Position numbers and translations under genes: made by a program. The notes beneath the pieces are model-generated. The model worked only from the letters and a program-made list of their open reading frames with translations. It searched no databases and was not told where the DNA came from. Below, in pieces: positions 62,942-64,000 of a stretch of 64,000 nucleotides of DNA. This DNA is from Altererythrobacter sp. (GTDB lineage: Bacteria > Pseudomonadota > Alphaproteobacteria > Sphingomonadales > Sphingomonadaceae), in NCBI GenBank assembly GCA_017308255.1, contig JAFKFN010000006.1, positions 1 through 64,000 of the forward strand, in the 5' to 3' direction. Each line of letters begins with the position of its first letter. Within the stretch, counting starts at the first letter, position 1.

Positions 62942-63790
62942 ATGACTGTCGCCGAAGCCCTCCGGGAAGCGACCGCGCGGCTATCGGTGACTTCCGACAG
63001 CGCCCGGCTGGATGCCGAGCTGCTGATGGCGCAGGCGCTGGGCGTTGGCCGCAACGACCTGCTGCTGCGGCACATGCGGGATGACGCACCGGCCGGGTTC
63101 CAGGGGTTGGTCGCGCGGCGCGAACGGCACGAGCCTGTCGCCTACATCCTCGGCCGCAAGGAATTCTACGGGCGCGAATTCGTCGTCGCGCCCGGCGTCC
63201 TGATTCCGCGCATGGACAGCGAAACCACGGTGGCGGCCGCGCTGGAAGCCTGCCCCACGCCGCGCCGCGCGCTCGATTGCGGGGTGGGTTCGGGCGCCTT
63301 GCTCCTCACCGTCCTGGCGGAAGCGGGCGGGGGCGAGGGCGTCGGGATAGACCGATCGGAGGAAGCGCTGGCGATCGCGGCTCGCAACGCGTCGCGCCAT
63401 GCGATGGGCCATTGCGCAACGCTGCTGCGGCGCGATTGGAGCCGGCCGGGCTGGGCTGACGATCTCGGCCGGTTCGACCTGATTCTCGCCAATCCGCCTT
63501 ATGTGGAGGACGATGCCGCCATAGAGCCGGACGTGCGCCGCTGGGAGCCGGAAGGGGCCTTGTTCGCCGGGCCGGAAGGGCTCGACGATTACCGCCTCCT
63601 CATTCCCCAGCTGCCCGCGCTGCTCGCCGAAAACGGCGTCGCCGTGCTCGAAATCGGTGCCACGCAGGCCGAAGCCGTGGCAGCCATCGCTGCCGCTGCC
63701 GGCTTTATCTGGGACTTGCGCCGCGATCTCGGCGGCCGCCCCCGCGCGCTGGTGCTGCGATTGCGCTCGGACAATGTCCAGCACGGATAG
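62942..63790 (+). CDS. prmC: Release-factor glutamine methyltransferase
   Basis: The 282-residue SAM enzyme methylates Gln of the GGQ motif in RF1/RF2. The substrate-binding motif NPPYVED is at about residue 184. An N-terminal helical domain and LIPRMDSETTV (where PrmC usually has RPETE/RPDSE) are present, and the SAM loop is LDCGVGSGALLLT. It follows prfA by 97 bases. Confidence 0.93.
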   Translation: MTVAEALREATARLSVTSDSARLDAELLMAQALGVGRNDLLLRHMRDDAPAGFQGLVARRERHEPVAYILGRKEFYGREFVVAPGVLIPRMDSETTVAAALEACPTPRRALDCGVGSGALLLTVLAEAGGGEGVGIDRSEEALAIAARNASRHAMGHCATLLRRDWSRPGWADDLGRFDLILANPPYVEDDAAIEPDVRRWEPEGALFAGPEGLDDYRLLIPQLPALLAENGVAVLEIGATQAEAVAAIAAAAGFIWDLRRDLGGRPRALVLRLRSDNVQHG

Positions 63791-63828
63791 CAACAATTAA
63801 GTCTTGGCAAATAGGTTGCAAGCCACTA

Positions 63829-63857
63829 CCTCCCCACTCAGGCCAGTGGTGGGGAGG
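63829..63857. other. Hairpin in the leader after prmC
   Basis: CCTCCCCACT (63829-63838) and AGTGGTGGGGAGG (63845-63857) form a strong stem with a short loop but no U-tract. The stretch 63791-64000 contains no convincing coding region and is probably intergenic, ending at the window edge. Confidence 0.4.
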
Positions 63858-64000
63858 CGAAAGCCAGGCACCCGGTCTTAACTCCGTCATTTGCGTAAGA
63901 TGTTGAGGGCGGAGGCCCGTCTATCGTGCGGATGGGGCTACGGAGCGTTTGTTGAACGCCGTGGCATGGGGTCATGCGACCGGAATTCCCGGTCAACAGA

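Overview
The window is about 64 kb of GC-rich chromosome from an alphaproteobacterium, most likely of the order Sphingomonadales (Novosphingobium/Sphingobium/Erythrobacter type). Family knowledge points there: a serine palmitoyltransferase with its own acyl carrier protein (bacterial sphingolipids), CtrA and DivK cell-cycle regulators, a single-Cys DksA, a gene-transfer-agent (GTA) cluster of alphaproteobacterial type, and several short repeat families of the kind scattered through sphingomonad genomes. The genus call is inference. No rRNA, tRNA, IS element, integrase or CRISPR array was seen.

Layout. 1-9.5 kb: end of an OmpA-family gene, a repeat-filled gap, a TIGR01244-like phosphatase with TerC, a two-domain cold-shock protein, argD-argF, hslO, a secreted protein, queC, an MFS permease and a lipoprotein Cu/Zn SOD. 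9.6-24.9 kb (minus strand): a nearly complete GTA structural cluster, from terminase small subunit to the large tail protein and a DUF2793 protein, mostly with 4-base stop/start overlaps. 25-28.4 kb: YqaA and a sulfide/persulfide module (ArsR-type repressor, rhodanese, TauE/SafE permease, divergent metallo-beta-lactamase-fold dioxygenase). 28.5-31.5 kb: a TonB-like protein, spt-acp and divK. 31.6-38.4 kb: DUF3572, HAD, RidA, GDPD, FemAB-like, Sel1, DksA, PilZ, a solute-binding lipoprotein and DUF4112. 38.6-50 kb: mutS, small proteins, cobalamin adenosyltransferase, GluQRS, HNH, malic enzyme, SdpI, MscS, a second TauE/SafE protein and trmB. 50-64 kb: a hydrolase/LuxR fusion facing a membrane gene broken by an amber codon, then ctrA, rpoN, lptB, ppa, a flavin-dependent oxidoreductase, DUF1345, an M61 peptidase, hisS-prfA and prmC.

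The most unusual material lies in the GTA cluster. The TIM-barrel-like domain is fused to the distal-tail (g12/DUF2460) protein instead of the g15 protein. The g15-like gene has an apparent one-base frameshift 17-18 codons after its natural start. The g7 (stopper) position holds only a 56-residue ORF. Two tiny plus-strand genes, each with its own terminator-like hairpin, sit between terminase and portal. Two of the wider gaps in the tail part contain inverted repeats of one family. A second point of interest is at 50-52 kb, where a hydrolase-LuxR regulator, two GGGACA/TGTCCC-type inverted repeats and the disrupted membrane gene form one divergent unit. No clearly new system can be proved from sequence alone; the findings say what would decide each case.
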